A program made the translations under genes and the position numbers. Shown here one piece after another: positions 4,843 through 6,182 of a stretch of 6,182 nucleotides of DNA (its first letter is position 1; each line of letters starts with the position of its first letter). The stretch is from positions 2,099 to 8,280 of the forward strand of contig PKXE01000067.1 of assembly GCA_003132265.1 (NCBI GenBank). The letters run 5' to 3'. The notes under the pieces were generated by a model. That model was not told where the DNA came from. It saw only the letters and a list, made by a program, of their open reading frames with translations, and searched no databases. The DNA comes from Candidatus Dormiibacterota bacterium (GTDB taxonomy: Bacteria; Chloroflexota; Dormibacteria; Aeolococcales; Bog-877).

Positions 4843-5826
4843 ATGACTGTCAGTGGCACAAGAGCCCGGCTCACGGGCAGTCCCGACCTCCGCCCCTGGG
4901 TCGCCCTGGTGGCGGTCTACCTGCTCTGGGGCTCGACGTTCACGGGGATCCAGGTGGCGGTGCGGTACATCCCCCCCCTGCTGATGTCGGGCACTCGCTA
5001 TCTCTTGGCGGGCCTCTTGCTCTACCTGGTCGCGGGCCATGAGGGCAGCTGGCGGCGCTTTCCGGGGCGGTGGGGCACGCCCAGCCGCGGGGAGGCTCTC
5101 AGTGCGGCGGTGGTGGGGCTCTTCCTCTTGCTGGGTGGAAACGGCCTGCTCTCCCTGGGTGAGGTCAAGGTCCAGTCCGGGCTGGCCGCCCTGATGTTTG
5201 CCACCGTCCCTTTGTGGATGGCCCTGCTGGGGCTCTCCCTCAAGGGCTCCGCGAGGCCGGGGCCTTTCGGCTGGCTCGGGGTGTTGCTGGGTTTGGGGGG
5301 AGTCGCGGTCCTGGTCGACCCCAGCTCGGGAGGCCATCTCTCCTTGATCTCCGCCGTCGGGCTCCTGAGCTCCGCCATCCTCTGGAGCATCGGGTCCCTG
5401 TATGCCCAACGGGCACCCCTGGCGCGCAACGTTTTGCTGGTCTCGGCGGTGGAGATGGTGGTGGGCGGGTTGGCCCTCATCCTCCTGGGGCTGGCCACCG
5501 GCGAGGCCTCCCACATTCGCTGGGCCCACATGGGACTCTCGGCCCTGATCGCCTACGCCTGGCTGGTGACGGGGGGGTCGATCGCCGGCTACACCTGCTA
5601 CACCTACGCCCTCAAGGTGCTGCCCGTGACCACGGTCGCCACCTACGCCTACGTCAACCCGATCGTAGCGCTGGTGCTGGGCTGGATCATCCTGGGCCAG
5701 GGGCTGACCTCGGCCACCGGACTGGCCGCGGTCCTGATCACTTTGGGGGTGGTCTTGATGGTGAGCGGGCCGGCCCTCGCCCGGCGGCGGGCTCGCGGAC
5801 GGCTGGCTCCGCTACCCCCTAGCTGA
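4843..5826 (+). CDS. EamA/DMT-superfamily transporter, YedA-like (probable amino acid or metabolite exporter)
   Basis: A 327-aa inner-membrane protein of the drug/metabolite transporter superfamily with two EamA domains and about ten membrane helices. Helix 1 carries LLWGSTFTGIQVAV (27-40) and helix 2 PPLLMSGTRYLLAGLLL (44-60). GNGLLSLGE (99-107) and SGLAALMFATVPLW (112-125) end repeat one. The second repeat runs from about 165 to 308 with ILWSIGSLYAQR (179-190) and ATYAYVNPIVALVLG (266-280). These are the hallmark positions of E. coli YedA by recall. A basic tail (ARRRARGR, 313-320) follows the last helix, consistent with a cytoplasmic C-terminus. The substrate cannot be read from sequence. 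The divergent Lrp-family gene suggests an amino acid or related compound whose level the regulator senses. The ATG at 4843 is the only good start, although its SD is distant. Convergent with the GNAT gene. Confidence 0.92.
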   Translation: MTVSGTRARLTGSPDLRPWVALVAVYLLWGSTFTGIQVAVRYIPPLLMSGTRYLLAGLLLYLVAGHEGSWRRFPGRWGTPSRGEALSAAVVGLFLLLGGNGLLSLGEVKVQSGLAALMFATVPLWMALLGLSLKGSARPGPFGWLGVLLGLGGVAVLVDPSSGGHLSLISAVGLLSSAILWSIGSLYAQRAPLARNVLLVSAVEMVVGGLALILLGLATGEASHIRWAHMGLSALIAYAWLVTGGSIAGYTCYTYALKVLPVTTVATYAYVNPIVALVLGWIILGQGLTSATGLAAVLITLGVVLMVSGPALARRRARGRLAPLPPS

Positions 5827-5834
5827 CCTCCCCC

Positions 5835-5887
5835 GCAGAGGACACTCTGCTCGCTCACCCGGTCGCCGGCGGCCCGCCGGGTGAGCG
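5835..5887. terminator. Tandem hairpins between convergent genes, probable bidirectional terminator
   Basis: Two perfect dyads lie side by side. GCAGAG-GACA-CTCTGC (5835-5850) is a 6-bp stem with a 4-base loop. CGCTCACCCGG (5852-5862) pairs exactly with CCGGGTGAGCG (5877-5887), an 11-bp stem around a 14-base GC-rich loop. They begin nine bases after the exporter stop codon and end 16 bases before the GNAT stop. There is no T-run on either side, so termination would be of the U-tail-less hairpin kind proposed for GC-rich bacteria. Confidence 0.65.
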
Positions 5888-5903
5888 CGGCCTTCGCTAG
5901 CGC

Positions 5904-6182
5904 TCAGAAAAGCACAGTGCGCATGCTGCCGATGCGCTTGAACCCAGTGCGCTCGTAGACGCGAATCGCGGTGTCGTTGAAATCGTTGACGAAAAGGGTC
6001 ACCCACTCCGTGTCCGCCAACAACCGGTGGCAGAGCGTGGCCATCGCCTTGGTGGCGCGCCCCTGTCGGCGCAGGGTGGGATCAGTCCAGACCCCCTGCA
6101 GCTGGACCGCTTCTGGGGTCACCGAGGAGCACTCCGCCTTGAACGCCACCCGGTCGCCCTCCATCCACACGTAGATGCGCCC
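5904..6182 (-). CDS. GNAT-family N-acetyltransferase, DUF4081-type (C-terminal 92 residues; cut by right window edge)
   Basis: The C-terminal part of an acetyl-CoA-dependent N-acetyltransferase. The reading frame stays open to the right edge, so the gene starts outside the window and the internal GTG and ATG near 6160-6170 are not its start. Visible elements are GRIYVWMEGDRVAFKAE, then motif A with the acetyl-CoA-binding loop GVWTDPTLRRQGRA, and the C-terminal NDFNDTAIRVYERTGFKRIG ending in TVLF. This combination (FKAE, QLQGVW, VNDFN, GF, TVLF at the very end) is that of the two-domain DUF4081-GNAT proteins common in Actinomycetota and some relatives. The N-terminal DUF4081 half would be upstream and is not seen. 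The substrate is unknown. Convergent with the exporter across the tandem hairpins. Confidence 0.88.
   Translation of the reverse strand, partial: GRIYVWMEGDRVAFKAECSSVTPEAVQLQGVWTDPTLRRQGRATKAMATLCHRLLADTEWVTLFVNDFNDTAIRVYERTGFKRIGSMRTVLF

Noticed and set aside
4783..5529. 248-aa minus-strand open frame opposite the exporter
   Set aside because: It is rich in Gln/Pro/Arg with no domain, and lies wholly over the clear EamA gene and its promoter. This is typical antisense shadow in high-GC DNA.
5214..5822. 202-aa plus-strand frame inside the exporter
   Set aside because: It is an alternate frame of the EamA gene with low-complexity Gly/Arg/Pro composition and no recognisable motif.
5904..6170. 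GNAT gene as a complete 88-aa protein starting at 6170
   Set aside because: The frame continues upstream to the window edge with conserved family sequence (GRIYVW), so the gene is truncated by the window, not complete.

Overview
The window is high-GC bacterial chromosome with ordinary protein-coding density. I see no mobile element, CRISPR array, rRNA or tRNA. Several traits together suggest a high-GC Terrabacteria lineage, with Chloroflexota, Dormibacterota or Actinomycetota relatives most likely: a HelY-like helicase start beside lgt, a DUF4081-type GNAT C-terminus, a TPR protein with an acidic tail, frequent GTG/TTG starts, and -10 boxes sitting 6-8 nt before start codons, as in leaderless mRNAs. 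The phylum is an inference; no marker gene in the window fixes it.

The left half (1-3159) is one co-oriented minus-strand cluster. Read in the direction of transcription it is: parA (ParA/Soj ATPase), a 125-aa protein of unknown function, an MBL-fold hydrolase, a DUF503/YlxP-like protein, lgt (prolipoprotein diacylglyceryl transferase), and the first 59 codons of a Ski2/HelY-type DExH helicase that runs off the left edge. Three junctions overlap by four bases of the form NTGA, with GTG, TTG and probably CTG as start codons. This suggests tight translational coupling. The genes touch segregation or positioning, lipoprotein maturation and RNA metabolism, so the cluster looks like a housekeeping operon rather than one pathway.

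A 201-bp divergent region (3160-3360) separates parA from a plus-strand gene for a TPR protein with an acidic C-terminus. It holds overlapping divergent -10-like boxes, a 7-bp direct repeat spaced 21 bp apart, and a 10-bp imperfect inverted repeat.

The right part has a convergent Lrp/AsnC regulator (minus strand). It is divergent from a YedA-like EamA/DMT exporter (plus strand), a classic regulator-exporter pair with two small palindromes between them. The exporter converges on the C-terminal part of a GNAT acetyltransferase (minus strand) that is cut by the right edge. Two tandem hairpins lie between these last two genes and probably act as a terminator.

No clearly new defence or mobile system is visible. 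The points most worth a second look are the parA/125-aa pair without parB, the Asp-to-Asn change in the MBL metal motif together with its apparent CTG start, the apparent active-site substitutions in Lgt, and the two patterned intergenic regions.
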